Assembly: GCA_947359465.1 (NCBI GenBank)
Contig: OX375872.1
Location: 1,780,395-1,844,394, forward strand
DNA from: Metellina segmentata
Taxonomy: Eukaryota; Arthropoda; Arachnida; Araneae; Tetragnathidae
DNA length: 64,000 bases
Direction: 5' to 3'
The notes beneath the pieces were generated by a model. That model was not told the DNA's origin and did not search any database. It saw only the letters and a list, made by a program, of their open reading frames with translations. Of the stretch, positions 16,501 through 27,505 are shown one piece after another. The position numbers and the translations under genes are program-made. Every line of letters begins with the position of its first letter. Within the stretch, counting starts at the first letter, position 1.

Positions 16501-17388
16501 TAACTGCGCTACTGTCACTCCACTGATGATAGGCATGTGCTTGATCAAATACAAATGTGTACCTGACCGTGGTTCCAACATGATGGACCCCACGCAACTT
16601 TCTTTAGAACAGTACGGTGGCTGTGTTGAATGGTGATCTTACAACCCAACCCGATTTCTTCCTCTCATCAACGATCGAGTGTAAGAAACCATAACTGCGC
16701 TACTGTCACTCCACTGATGATAGGCATGTGCTTGATCAAATACAAATGTGTACCTGACCGTGGTTCAACATGATGGACACCATGCAACTTTCTTTAGAAC
16801 AGTACGGTGGCTGTGTTGAATGGTGATCTTACAACCCAACACGATTTCTTCCTCTGATCAACGATCGAGTGTAAGAAACCATAACTGCGCTACTGTCACT
16901 CCACTGATGATAGGCATGTGCTTGATCAAATACAAATGTGTACCTGACCGTGGTTCCAACATGATGGACCCCACGCAACTTTCTTCAGAACAGTACGGTG
17001 GGTGCAGAATGGTGATCTTACAACCCAACCCGATTTCTTCCTCTGATCAACGATCGAGTGTAAGAAACCATAACTGCGCTACTGTCACACCACTGATGAT
17101 AGGCATGTGCTTGATCAAATACAAATGTGTACCTGACCGTGGTTCCAACATGATGGACCCCACGCAACTTTCTTTAGAACAGTACGGTGGGTGCAGAATG
17201 GTGATCTTACAACCCAACACGATTTCTTCCTCTGATCAACGATCGAGTGTAAGAAACCATAACTGCGCTACTGTCACTCCACTGATGATAGGCATGTGCT
17301 TGATCAAACACAAATGTGTACTTGACCGTGGTTCCAACATGATGGACCGCACGCAACTTTCTTTAGAACAGTACGGTGGCTGTGTTGA
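13581..17388. repeat. Tandem duplication of a 10-unit satellite block (1,904 bp)
   Basis: Units starting at 13,581 to 15,294 reappear in the same order at 15,485 to 17,198, a constant offset of 1,904 bp (ten units minus six bases). Private markers repeat too: the GCGCAACTG plus GATAAATAC unit at about 13,963 and 15,867, and the CTCATCAAC plus GGTTCAACATG unit at about 14,726 and 16,630. I saw one difference, AAATAGAAATG at 14,838 against AAATACAAATG in the second copy. Unequal crossing-over or replication slippage is the usual explanation. Confidence 0.85.
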
Positions 17389-19489
17389 ATGGTGATCTTA
17401 CAACCCAACACGATTTCTTCCTCTGATCAACGATCGAGTGTAAGAAACCATAACTGCGCTACTGTCACTCCACTGATGATAGGCATGTGCTTGATCAAAT
17501 ACAAATGTGTACCTGACCGTGGTTCCAACATGAAGGACCCCACGCAACTTTCTTTAGAACAGTACGGTGGCTGTGTTGAATGGTGATCTTACAACCCAAC
17601 ACGATTTCTTCCTCTGATCAACGATCGAGTGTAAGAAACCATAACTGCGCTACTGTCACTCCACTGATGATAGGCATGTGCTTGATCAAATACAAATGTG
17701 TACCTGACCGTGGTTCCAACATGATGGACCGCACGCAACTTTCTTTAGAACAGTACGGTGGCTGTGTTGAATGGTGATCTTACAACCCAACACGATTTCT
17801 TCCTCTGATCAACGATCGAGTGTAAGAAACCATAACTGCGCTACTGTCACTCCACTGATGATAGGCATGTGCTTGATCAAATACAAATGTGTGCCTGACC
17901 GTGGTTCCAACATGATGGACCGCACGCAACTTTCTTTAGAACAGTACGGTGGCTGTGTTGAATGGTGATCTTACAACCCAACACGATTTCTTCCTCTGAT
18001 CAACGATCGAGTGTAAGAAACCATAACTGCGCTACTGTCACTCCACTGATGATAGGCATGTGCTTGATCAAACACAAATGTGTACTTGACCGTGGTTCCA
18101 ACATGATGGACCGCAAGCAACTTTCTTTAGAACAGTACGGTGGCTGTGTTGAATGGTGATCTTACAACCCAACACGATTTCTTCCTCTGATCAACGATCG
18201 AGTGTAAGAAACCATAACTGCGCTACTGTCACTCCACTGATGATAGGCATGTGCTTGATCAAATACAAATGTGTACCTGACCGTTGTTCCAACATGATGG
18301 ACCGCACGCAACTTTCTTTAGAACAGTACGGTGGCTGTGTTGAATGGTGATCTTACAACCCAACACGATTTCTTCCTCTGATCAACGATCGAATGTAAGA
18401 AACCATAACTGCGCTACTGTCACTCCACTGATGATAGGCATGTGCTTGATCAAATACAAATGTGTACCTGACCGTGGTTCCAACATGATGGACCCCATGC
18501 AACTTTCTTTAGAACAGTACGGTGGCTGTGTTGAATGGTGATCTTACAACCCAACACGATTTCTTCCTCTGATCAACGATCGAGTGTAAAAAACCATAAC
18601 TGCGCTACTGTCACTCCACTGATGATAGGCATGTGCTTGATCAAATACAAATGTGTACCTGACCGTGGTTCCAACATGATGGACCGCACGCAACTTTCTT
18701 TAGAACAGTACGGTGGCTGTGTTGAATGGTGATCTTACAACCCAACACGATTTCTTCCTCTGATCAACGATCGAGTGTAAGAAACCATAACTTCGCTACT
18801 GTCACTCCACTGATGATAGGCATGTGCTTGATCAAATACAAATGTGTACCTGACCGTGGTTCCAACATGATGGACCGCACGCAACTTTCTTTAGAACAGT
18901 ACGGTGGCTGTGTTGAATGGTGATCTTACAACCCAACACGATTTCTTCCTCTGATCAACGATCGAGTGTAAGAAACCATAACTGCGCTACTGTCACTCCA
19001 CTGATGATAGACATGTGCTTGATCAAATACAAATGTGTACCTGACCGTGGTTCCAACATGATGGACCGCACGCAACTTTCTTTAGAACAGTACGGTGGCT
19101 GTGTTGAATGGTGATCTTACAACCCAACGCGATTTCTTCCTCTGATCAACGATCGAGTGTAAGAAACCATAACTGCGCTACTGTCACTCCACTGATGATA
19201 GGCATGTGCTTGATCAAATACAAATGTGTACCTGACCGTGGTTCCAACATGATGGACCCCATGCAACTTTCTTTAGAACAGTACCGTGGCTGTGTTGAAT
19301 GGTGATCTTACAACCCAACACGATTTCTTCCTCTGATCAACGATCGAGTGTAAGATACCATAACTGCGCTACTGTCACTCCACTGATGATAGGCATGTGC
19401 TTGATCAAATACAAATGTGTACCTGACCGTGGTTCCAACATGATGGACCCCATGCAACTTTCTTTAGAACAGTACGGTGGCTGTGTTGA

Positions 19490-21777
19490 ATGGTGATCTT
19501 ACAACCCAACACGATTTCTTCCTCTGATCAACGATCGAGTGTAAGAAACCATAACTGCGCTACTGTCACTCCACTGATGATAGGCATGTGCTTGATCAAA
19601 TACAAATGTGTACCTGACCGTGGTTCCAACATGATGGACCCCATGCAACTTTCTTTAGAACAGTACGGTGGCTGTGTTGAATGGTGATCTTACAACCCAA
19701 CACGATTTCTTCCTCTGATCAACGATCGAGTGTAAGAAACCATAACTGCGCTACTGTCACTCCACTGATGATAGGCATGTGCTTGATCAAATACAAATGT
19801 GTACCTGACCGTGGTTCCAACATGATGGACCCCACGCAACTTTCTTTAGAACAGTACGGTGGCTGTGTTGAATGGTGATCTTACAACCCAACACGATTTC
19901 TTCCTCTGATCAACGATCGAGTGTAAGAAACTATAACTGCGCTACTGTCACTCCACTGATGATAGGCATGTGCTTGATCAAATACAAATGTGTACCTGAC
20001 CGTGGTTCCAACATGATGGACCCCATGCAACTTTCTTTAGAACAGTACGGTGGGTGCAGAATGGTGATCTTACAACCCAACCCGATTTCTTCCTCTGATC
20101 AACGATCGAGTGTAAGAAACCATAACTGCGCTACTGTCACTCCATTGATGATAGGCATGTGCTTGATCAAATAGAAATGTGTACCTGACCGTGGTTCCAA
20201 CCTGATGGACCCCATGCAACTTTGTTTAGAACATTACGGTGGCTGTGTTGAATGGTGATCTTACAACCCAACACGATTTCTTCCTCTGATCAACGATCGA
20301 GTGTAAGAAACCATAACTGCGCTACTGTCACTCCACTGATGATAGGCATGTGCTTGATCAAATACAAATGTGTACCTGACCGTGGTTCCAACATGATGGA
20401 CCCCATGCAACTTTCTTTAGAACAGTACGGTGTCTGTGTTGAATGGTGATCTTACAACCCAACACGATTTCTTCCTCTGATCAACGATCGAGTGTAAGAA
20501 ACCATAACTGCGCTACTGTCACTCCATTGATGATAGGCATGTGCTTGATCAAATAGAAATGTGTACCTGACCGTGGTTCCAACATGATGGACCCCATGCA
20601 ACTTTCTTTAGAACATTACGGTGGCTGTGTTGAATGGTGATATTACAACCCAACACGATTTCTTCCTCTGATCAACGATCGAGTGTAAGAAACCATAACT
20701 GCGCTACTGTCACTCCACTGATGATAGGCATGTGCTTGATCAAATACAAATGTGTACCTGACCGTGGTTCCAACATGATGGACCCCATGCAACTTTCTTT
20801 AGAACAGTACGGTGGCTGTGTTGAATGGTGATCTTACAACCCAACACGATTTCTTCCTCTGATCAACGATCGAGTGTAAGAAACCATAACTGCGCTACTG
20901 TCACTCCACTGATGATAGGCATGTGCTTGATCAAATACAAATGTGTACCTGACCGTGGTTCCAACATGATGGACCCCATGCAACTTTCTTTAGAACAGTA
21001 CGGTGGCTGTGTTGAATGGTGATCTTACAACCCAACACGATTTCTTCCTCTGATCAACGATCGAGTGTAAGAAACCATAACTGCGCTACTGTCACTCCAC
21101 TGATGATAGGCATGTGCTTGATCAAATACAAATGTGTACCTGACCGTGGTTCCAACATGATGGACCCCACGCAACTTTCTTTAGAACAGTACGGTGGCTG
21201 TGTTGAATGGTGATCTTACAACCCAACACGATTTCTTCCTCTGATCAACGATCGAGTGTAAGAAACTATAACTGCGCTACTGTCACTCCACTGATGATAG
21301 GCATGTGCTTGATCAAATACAAATGTGTACCTGACCGTGGTTCCAACATGATGGACCCCATGCAACTTTCTTTAGAACAGTACGGTGGGTGCAGAATGGT
21401 GATCTTACAACCCAACCCGATTTCTTCCTCTGATCAACGATCGAGTGTAAGAAACCATAACTGCGCTACTGTCACTCCATTGATGATAGGCATGTGCTTG
21501 ATCAAATAGAAATGTGTACCTGACCGTGGTTCCAACCTGATGGACCCCATGCAACTTTGCTTAGAACATTACGGTGGCTGTGTTGAATGGTGATCTTACA
21601 ACCCAACACGATTTCTTCCTCTGATCAACGATCGAGTGTAAGAAACCATAACTGCGCTACTGTCACTCCACTGATGATAGGCATGTGCTTGATCAAATAC
21701 AAATGTGTACCTGACCGTGGTTCCAACATGATGGACCCCATGCAACTTTCTTTAGAACAGTACGGTGTCTGTGTTGA
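19490..21777. repeat. Tandem duplication of a 7-unit satellite block (1,335 bp)
   Basis: Units at 19,490, 19,681, 19,872, 20,061 and 20,252 recur at 20,825, 21,016, 21,207, 21,396 and 21,587, offset 1,335 bp. Shared private changes include AAACTATAAC (19,929 and 21,264), the GTGCAGA junction, CTCCATTGATG, AAATAGAAATG, AACCTGATGG and GGTGTCTGTG. The block lies in the right-hand subfamily, where most units read CCCATGCAAC instead of CCCACGCAAC. Confidence 0.85.
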
Positions 21778-22091
21778 ATGGTGATCTTACAACCCAACAC
21801 GATTTCTTCCTCTGATCAACGATCGAGTGTAAGAAACCATAACTGCGCTACTGTCACTCCACTGATGATAGGCATGTGCTTGATCAAATACAAATGTGTA
21901 CCTGATCGTGGTTCCAACATGATGGACCCCATGCAACTTTCTTTAGAACATTAAGGTGGCTGTGTTGAATGGTGATATTACAACCCAACACGATTTCTTC
22001 CTCTGATCAACGATCGAGTGTAAGAAACCATAACTGCGCTACTGTCACTCCACTGATGATAGGCATGTGCTTGATCAAATAGAAATGTGTA

Positions 22092-22830
22092 TTGTTCACA
22101 TTTGTATGGAGACCTTTTTGAACACACTCGCCATGGTTTTGGTTAGCAATAAATTTCTTGCTGTTGCTTATCTGTGTCTTTTACTTTTCGAATGTCCCAC
22201 TGAATAACGCGCATTTGTTTCTGACATATTCGCATCTCACTCAAAGTTTATTATGATAAAATGATTAAGTAGTAAATCTTCGTTCGTGGTTGCATAGCAG
22301 AGAGGTTTTTAATCGTATATTTTAGCAGTGGTACTAAAATTATGATTTCGGATCGTCAATTTTTTTTTTATTTTCCAGAGTACGTTTTTCTGATGTTTTT
22401 TTAAATTTTTTTTAAATTTTTTTTAAAACTTTTTTTGTAGTTTGAATTTAAATTAGTTGTTTTTTAACTCAGAAATACTAAATGATAACACCGGAGAACA
22501 CGTTTTTCAACTTCAGGATGGCCCCTTTTTCAAGGTATGGAAAAGTTCAAGTTTCAATCACGAATATCTCCACCAGTTTTACAGATGACTTCATGAAATT
22601 TTTTTTCTGTGACTTTATTATTGTGTTGCGTACATTTTTCAAATTGAACTTTTTGGCCTATCAAGTTTTTTAGTTATTAGTTTTCGAGTTATTTTTTTAA
22701 ATTTCCTTATTTCACCGCTAGGGGTGCTGTAAGGTGCCTCAATAAATTCATCATGGTCACTTTACTCTAGGTACACGTTACTACCTTGACTCTACGAGAC
22801 GCGGTCTCAAAATTGAAGGGCTTAAAAGGG

Positions 22831-22832
<2 letters not shown>
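22092..22832. other. Non-coding stretch next to the satellite edge
   Basis: Satellite similarity stops within the AAATGTGTA of the last unit. Beyond it the DNA is AT-rich with long T runs (22,360-22,460). A 63-codon open frame at 22,482-22,673 has no recognisable domain or splice signals and looks like chance. I see no gene here. Confidence 0.6.

Positions 22833-22869
<37 letters not shown>
22833..22869. repeat. (TA)n microsatellite
   Basis: Uninterrupted TA dinucleotides over about 37 bp. It sits close to where the 3' end of the minus-strand Helitron-like element should be. Confidence 0.95.
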
Positions 22870-22872
<3 letters not shown>

Positions 22873-23566
22873 TTGTGGGGTTTGGGAGTACGTAGCCTCC
22901 GTAGAAGTTGCCCGTGGTGACAAACCAAAAGGGCGTTGCCAGTGACAGTTCTTTTCGTGGAAGTCACATTGCCCGTGTGGTCAAAAAATATATATATTTA
23001 ATTGAAAAATTATTTATTTATACAAAATAAACGTCGAAGAGATCCAATCGACGTGACATCACGATATCTAGCAAAAATATATAAATATTTAATTGAAAAT
23101 TATTTATTAGAAGAAAATGAAGGTATCTGCATAGGATAAAATTTTCCACCGATTTCAAATCCATTGAAAATTTCAATCTATCTTTAACGATTTTACAAAA
23201 AGAACTGAATGCAGTCAAAATGTTCGTTGTGGAATCGTTTGAGTGGAGACTACTCATTCCCATTTAATTGAGAGCGGAAGGTGAAAAATATTGGCATGTT
23301 TTCAAAGGCTGACGTCAATAGTCACGATTGTGACGTGACGTTTTGGAAGAAAGAGCTAAATTCTGATATTTTCCCTAATTGCCGGACGTAAAAAAAATAT
23401 CTAAAGGAGAAAAAAACTATTAAATTCCTTTTAAAATTCTAGCTGGACTATAAAATTGCAAAAAATTCGGACTACCTGAGTGCCATATTTCATTATTGTA
23501 AGTGCCATAGATTCGTCAGGACACGGCGAACACGCACACACAGAAACTTCATTTTATAAGAGTAGA
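22870..23566 (-). mobile_element. Helitron-like non-autonomous element, minus strand
   Basis: Read on the minus strand from 23,566, it begins TCTACTCTTATAAAATGAAG, preceded by A, as Helitron 5' ends do. It then shares blocks with the plus-strand neighbour at 23,575: CCTGAC, ATGGCACTTACAATAATGA, AGGTAGTCCGAATTTTTTGC, and later CGTTAAAGATAGATT with GATTTGAAATC. The 3' end is uncertain; GC-rich sequence with a CACGGGCAA motif lies near 22,900, next to a TA microsatellite. It contains a direct repeat (22,985 and 23,073). No Rep/helicase coding capacity. Helitron is inferred from the end structure. Confidence 0.5.
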
Positions 23567-23574
23567 TACATATA

Positions 23575-24409
23575 TCTTTAATATTATAAAAGGAAGTGTT
23601 TGTTTATTTGTTTCTTGTGATCAGAGTCCTGACTAATTTATGGCACTTACAATAATGAGATTTGGCACACAGGTAGTCCGAATTTTTTGCAACTTTAGGG
23701 CGAATTTTAAAATTCAATCAAGAACATTTTTAATTGAATTGAATGAAATTTAATCCTTATTGAATGCAACAGTATAGAAGATACACCTACTATAGGAGGT
23801 GTTTATAATCAGATTCGATATGTTTTTTTCCGTTTTGATTTTGCGGGGAGGAATTATTTGCCAGCCAGACGATAAAAACAAATCAACTTTTAACAGGAGT
23901 CATTTAGTTCCTTTTTTTCTATCTCCTAGACCGTTAAAGATAGAGTAAAAATTTCAACGGATTTAAAATCTGCTGAAAATTTCACTATAGATCGATACCA
24001 AAAAATATGATTTTCTTTAAATAAATAATTTTTAAATTGAATATATCTTATATTTTTGCAAGAGAGATTGTGACGTCACCGTGAACTTTCTTTTTCCAAA
24101 AATAAACAGATTGCATCTTCTGCCCTTCGCGTTAAAAAAAAAAGAAACAGATTACATTTCCTGCCCTATTTCATTTGAGCGAGTGAGAGCAAAAAAAAAA
24201 AAAATTAAAACATTTTGACTGGGATTGTTAAGTTCGTTTTCGTAAAATCTGAATCGTTAAAGATAGATTAAAAATTTCAACGGGTTTGAAATCTGAGGAA
24301 AATTTTATACACCAGATTAATACCTTACATCTCGGCGTTGCACGCGGTGTTGCTTCGCAACCCAACACCGCGGGCACGGGCAACGCCGGGCTAGCCACGC
24401 AGTGGCTAG
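23575..24409 (+). mobile_element. Helitron-like non-autonomous element, plus strand
   Basis: It starts TCTTTAATATTATAAAAGGA after an A at 23,574. It ends in a GC-rich hairpin region closing with GTGGCTAG at 24,409, followed by T. A 5' TC, a 3' CTAG and insertion between A and T are hallmarks of Helitrons. Near the 3' end, CGCGGTGTT (about 24,338) pairs with AACACCGCG (about 24,364), and CTAGCCAC pairs with GTGGCTAG across the last bases. About 835 bp with no Rep/helicase ORF, so non-autonomous. Eight bases separate it from the inverted neighbour. Confidence 0.55.
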
Positions 24410-24547
24410 TTTTCCTATAAAATCTTGGTATATTCATAACTAGGATATTACAGTATCAAGTGAAGAAAAATATATTCTCCTCGAACCTTAATCTTATCGT
24501 CTGAGTAGAGAATCCTCTGAGAGAGGTCTCTGGAGAATTGTGGATTA

Positions 24548-25851
24548 CAGAGGCTGTTCGCACATTTTTTAGACGATTTTGGTTAGCGGTAATAAAAATC
24601 GTTTGCTGCAAAAGAAATAATTGCAGTTGTACTATGTTTTTAAAAGTCAAAATTATCGTCTGCGGTTTGAGAGGTTTGTTTTTATTCAAAATGGCGTTTT
24701 TAACGAAGCAGTGGTTCGAAGGCTATATTTATGCTATTTCCGAAGAGAAATATTCATATTCCGTTACCCAAAAACGATGTGAGAGTCATGGTTTTGTGAT
24801 ATCTAAAGCGTCGATAGGTAATATCGTCAACAAGAAAGGAAAAAAACGTCAAATTGGAGCATGAAGTGGGACAAAAATTCCAAACAAGTATCCAAGGAAG
24901 AAACGGACATCTTCGACTATTGCAAAGGTACGTTGTTTAATGTTAAAAGAAAATCCCCCTAGTCAAAGGACAGTTGCAAAATCATTAAAATGCTCGGTGT
25001 CCACTGAAAATAAAATGATAAACGTTGATTTAAATCTTAAGAAAGCGAAAAAACGCAATGTGCATCGTCTTTCTCCATAGCATATCGCTGAACTCAGGAC
25101 ACGCTGCCAAATTCTATATGAGAAACACTTATCCAAAAAAAATTGAAAAAAATTGTCACAATAGATGAATCATGGGTGTATTTAAATGATTGCAGCAAAA
25201 AAAGAGCCATTTATTATAATAAAAGGGGAGAAAAAAATTTAAGTACATGGTTCACAGAATCAAAAGAAAGTGTTTCTTAGGGTTTCATGATTGTTGCTGG
25301 TTTTTCATATAATGACAAGTTAAAAATAAAGAGAGTGGAAAAAAAATGTCAAGATTAACTCCAAATACTATCAGAAACATATTTTATCGCCAATTTTTCT
25401 GAATGAAATACCATCGCTTTACCCACAGTGCCATCAATCTGTGGAACTCCATCAAGACAAAGCTAGCAGTCACACATCAAAATCCACTGTAAATTTCCTA
25501 AAAGAAATGGAACAAAAAACTGGTATCAAGGCCATACCCTTCACTGATATCCCTACTAAATATCACGATGTATCACCTATGGATTTTTGTGTTTTCGGAC
25601 TTTTAAAATCTGCATTATCCAAACGTCGTCCCACAACCCTTACAGGACTCTGGAAAGTTGTTCAGGAGGAATGGGATAGAATACCTCTTCTGACACTTCA
25701 AAAGGCATTATTATCCTGGAAATTACGGTGTCGAAAGATAGTAGTTCAGAATAAGGGCTATCAAATAGAACATTTAAAACAGAAGAATTTTATGTAATTT
25801 AGTTTTGTGAATACAATATACATTGTCTAAAAAATGTGTGAACAGCCTCTG
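24548..25851 (+). mobile_element. Mariner-type DNA transposon with about 30-bp terminal inverted repeats
   Basis: The left end, CAGAGGCTGTTCGCACATTT from 24,548, is matched by the reverse complement of the right end, 25,822-25,851, over about 30 bp with one or two mismatches. Both ends are flanked by TA (24,546-24,547 and 25,852-25,853), the Tc1/mariner target duplication. Length about 1.30 kb. It holds a broken transposase gene (separate entry). Confidence 0.85.
24691..25797 (+). pseudogene. Decayed mariner-superfamily transposase (D,D41D type)
   Basis: The likely start is ATG at 24,691 (MAFLTKQWFEGYIYA...), opening an N-terminal DNA-binding region. The reading is broken by several stops and frame changes between about 24,862 and 25,440. 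The first catalytic Asp is in VTIDESW (about 25,160). The best-preserved part is 25,441-25,797: HQDKASSHTS supplies the second Asp, and DVSPMDF supplies the third acidic residue. I count 41 residues between these two, matching the DD41D (rosa-like) group and not the DD34D of classical mariners. A long tail (RRPTTLTGLWKVVQEEW) follows. Known role of the family: cut-and-paste transposition in the nucleus. This copy cannot make active enzyme. Flanking inverted repeats confirm the assignment. Confidence 0.8.
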
Positions 25852-26124
25852 TATTTGACTGAATGAATCGTGCCGGGATCACTCCATAGGATCCGAAACT
25901 ACTGTGCTGTCTTTCGAATGGGTAAAGGAGTGTTGTTTTAAGGTATGCGTTAAAAATGTCATTGCAATATTCTTAATATTGAAACTACAAAAATGTTCGG
26001 ATCTTGTCTGTATGTCTGATATAGTAATTTGAATAGATCTTGGAATCGGTTTTTTAATTTTTTTTTTCTCATTGGGATTAGGAGCAAAATTTTTGCTTTA
26101 AAAATTGTTTTTTTTGTTGTTGAA

Positions 26125-26515
26125 AGACTCCGCCCGTTGCTCGCCAGCCCACGGGCATTGCTACGAAATCCCATTTTGCAACACTCCTTTTGCAAATTCC
26201 ATTTGGTTTGCCACACTCCTTTCGCAATCTCCTACAACCTCCGTCCCCTGCTTACCTACGCACGCAATCCCATTTGGTTTGCTTCTCAAACCAACACTCT
26301 TTTTGCCGATACAATTTGGTTTGCTTAGCAAACCAAAACTACTTTTGCAGAGTCAATCTCCATCTGAAATTATCTTAATAATTCGTAAAATCCTGATTTT
26401 ACTTTCCGGTCCATGACGCCACAATGAGGCACGAACTGCAAAAATTCATGTTTAGAGGTACTCTAAAAAAATCACGACTGAAGACTGAAAAATTGTACGT
26501 CTTTTGCTCACTCGC
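26125..26515 (-). repeat. Dispersed repeat family A, copy 1 (minus strand)
   Basis: The reverse complement shares long stretches with 46,515-46,640 (AGCAAAAGACGTACAA, CAGTCGTGATTTTTT, GAATTTTTGCAG) and, at its other end, with 47,565-47,634 (TGGTTTGC..GCAAACCA hairpin, GGATTGCGT, GAGCAAC/GTTGG, GGCRGAGTC). It contains several degenerate copies of a TTTGGTTTGC..AAACCAA motif. A Helitron-type element is possible because copy 4 ends in CTAG followed by T, but this is not established. The open frames of about 100 codons here are chance readings of the repeat. Confidence 0.6.
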
Positions 26516-27329
26516 ATTAGAAATGTCGCTTTTTCAATTTTCACAGTTATAAACCCTTATGTCTTTAAATCTTCTTATAATATTATAATTAAAGAATTAT
26601 ATCTTTCAATAAAAGAGTTAAAATTTTCAATTATCATGTTATTTTACTTTATATTAATGTTATTCTTAAATTTCATAAAAATTCTATTAAATTCCGTTAT
26701 ATCACCTGTAGTATTAATACTTATATGATTAAACTCGGCGGCTTTCTGTCTGTGACATTTATGGCTTCAAAAATTGAACCGGTATTAATACTGCTAGCTG
26801 CCATAAATTTTGTTCAACATGTATAGCTCAAAACTTTTCTAAAAAAATTACGATGCATCAAATTTACCTCCATGTAAAGCTGAGTTATTCGTTTGGGACA
26901 AACAACTCTTACGTACTCAATACATAACAAGCATTTGGCGAAATGCACATTTACGGTTTCCAAGTAGCCTTAAGGAATGGATGGCAAGATGACAAACATG
27001 AATTTTACTGGTTCGAGGGAGAATGTATGCCGCTTTCTGTTTTAGATGCTTTTCAAGTAGAAATTGAAACAGAAAATAATACAGCTATCGATAGTTTTAA
27101 TCCTGGCAGTAACTTCTTTTTAATATAGAGCGATAAGGATGTACAGACCCTCATGCTTCCGTTGATTTTGATCTCTTAAGTTAAAAGGTTTTTTAAACTT
27201 TTAGGTTAACACGTCACTGCTAGATAATGCATTAACATGTGAAAGTCTCTTGGGGTGAATCTGTGAACCAATTTTTGCAGTCATGAAAATTATTAACAAA
27301 GCAAAAAATAGGTGATGGTAATGGTAATT
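26516..27329. other. AT-rich stretch, no supported gene
   Basis: Very AT-rich from 26,516 to 26,730. An open frame at 26,943-27,128 (61 codons, containing GWQDDKHEFYWFEGEC) is somewhat protein-like, but has no good splice sites and no family I recognise. Nothing else is visible. Confidence 0.5.
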
Positions 27330-27505
27330 TTAGTTTAACTAGAGCAACACAACGGGCTATTGACGACGGTCCGGGATCAATCCCTAAAGAGAAAGATCCG
27401 AGGACAACATCTCGTAATTTTTAACCACGATAAGATGACGAAGCAACACCTGAGCTGGCACCCCACTCTCCAAACTTCCACACCAACCCAACGTGAAGCA
27501 AAAAA
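27330..27505 (-). repeat. tRNA-derived SINE, 3' part only, minus strand
   Basis: The sequence GAGCAACACAACGGGCTATT...GACGGTCCGGGATCAATCCC...GAGCTGGCACCCCACTCTCC matches the 3' half of the full SINE copies at 40,720 and 41,172. It is 5'-truncated near 27,500, before the tRNA-like promoter region. Confidence 0.75.

Larger units (their letters stand above)
1..22091. repeat. 191-bp tandem satellite array, about 115 full units
   Basis: The block is head-to-tail copies of one unit. Unit starts, anchored on ATGGTGATCTTAC, fall at 65, 256, 447, 638 and so on to 21,969, giving 115 full units, a 64-bp partial unit on the left and a 123-bp partial unit on the right. Most units are 191 bp. A recurrent variant is 189 bp, because the nine bases CTGTGTTGA before ATGG are replaced by seven, GTGCAGA. 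Rare 190-bp units carry one-base deletions (GATAAATAC near 8,549, 14,068 and 15,971; GGTTCAACATG at 4,578, 9,339, 14,858 and 16,762). Units differ by a few bases, and the array is visibly more GC-rich than its flank. Each unit contains a 62-65 codon open frame, but nothing marks it as a gene: no splice sites, no recognisable domain, and stops arise by point changes in some units (for example TTATAAC at 2,890). Inference: satellite or heterochromatic DNA. Confidence 0.98.

Noticed and set aside
65..22091. The satellite's open frames (65 to 308 codons) as real protein genes
   Set aside because: They exist because the unit lacks stops in one frame. Minus-strand frames are also open (for example 11,528-11,887), several units are broken by point stops, and no domain, splice or poly(A) signal is associated.
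1..22091. CRISPR-like array
   Set aside because: There are no unique spacers between short repeats; the whole 191-bp unit is repeated, and the context is eukaryotic.
26029..26416. Overlapping open frames of about 100 codons on both strands
   Set aside because: They lie in dispersed repeat family A and consist of repeated TTTGGTTTGC-type readings.
26943..27128. 61-codon frame with GWQDDKHEFYWFEGEC as an exon of a lectin-like protein
   Set aside because: The resemblance is only impressionistic; there is no convincing acceptor or donor, and I could not align it to a family.
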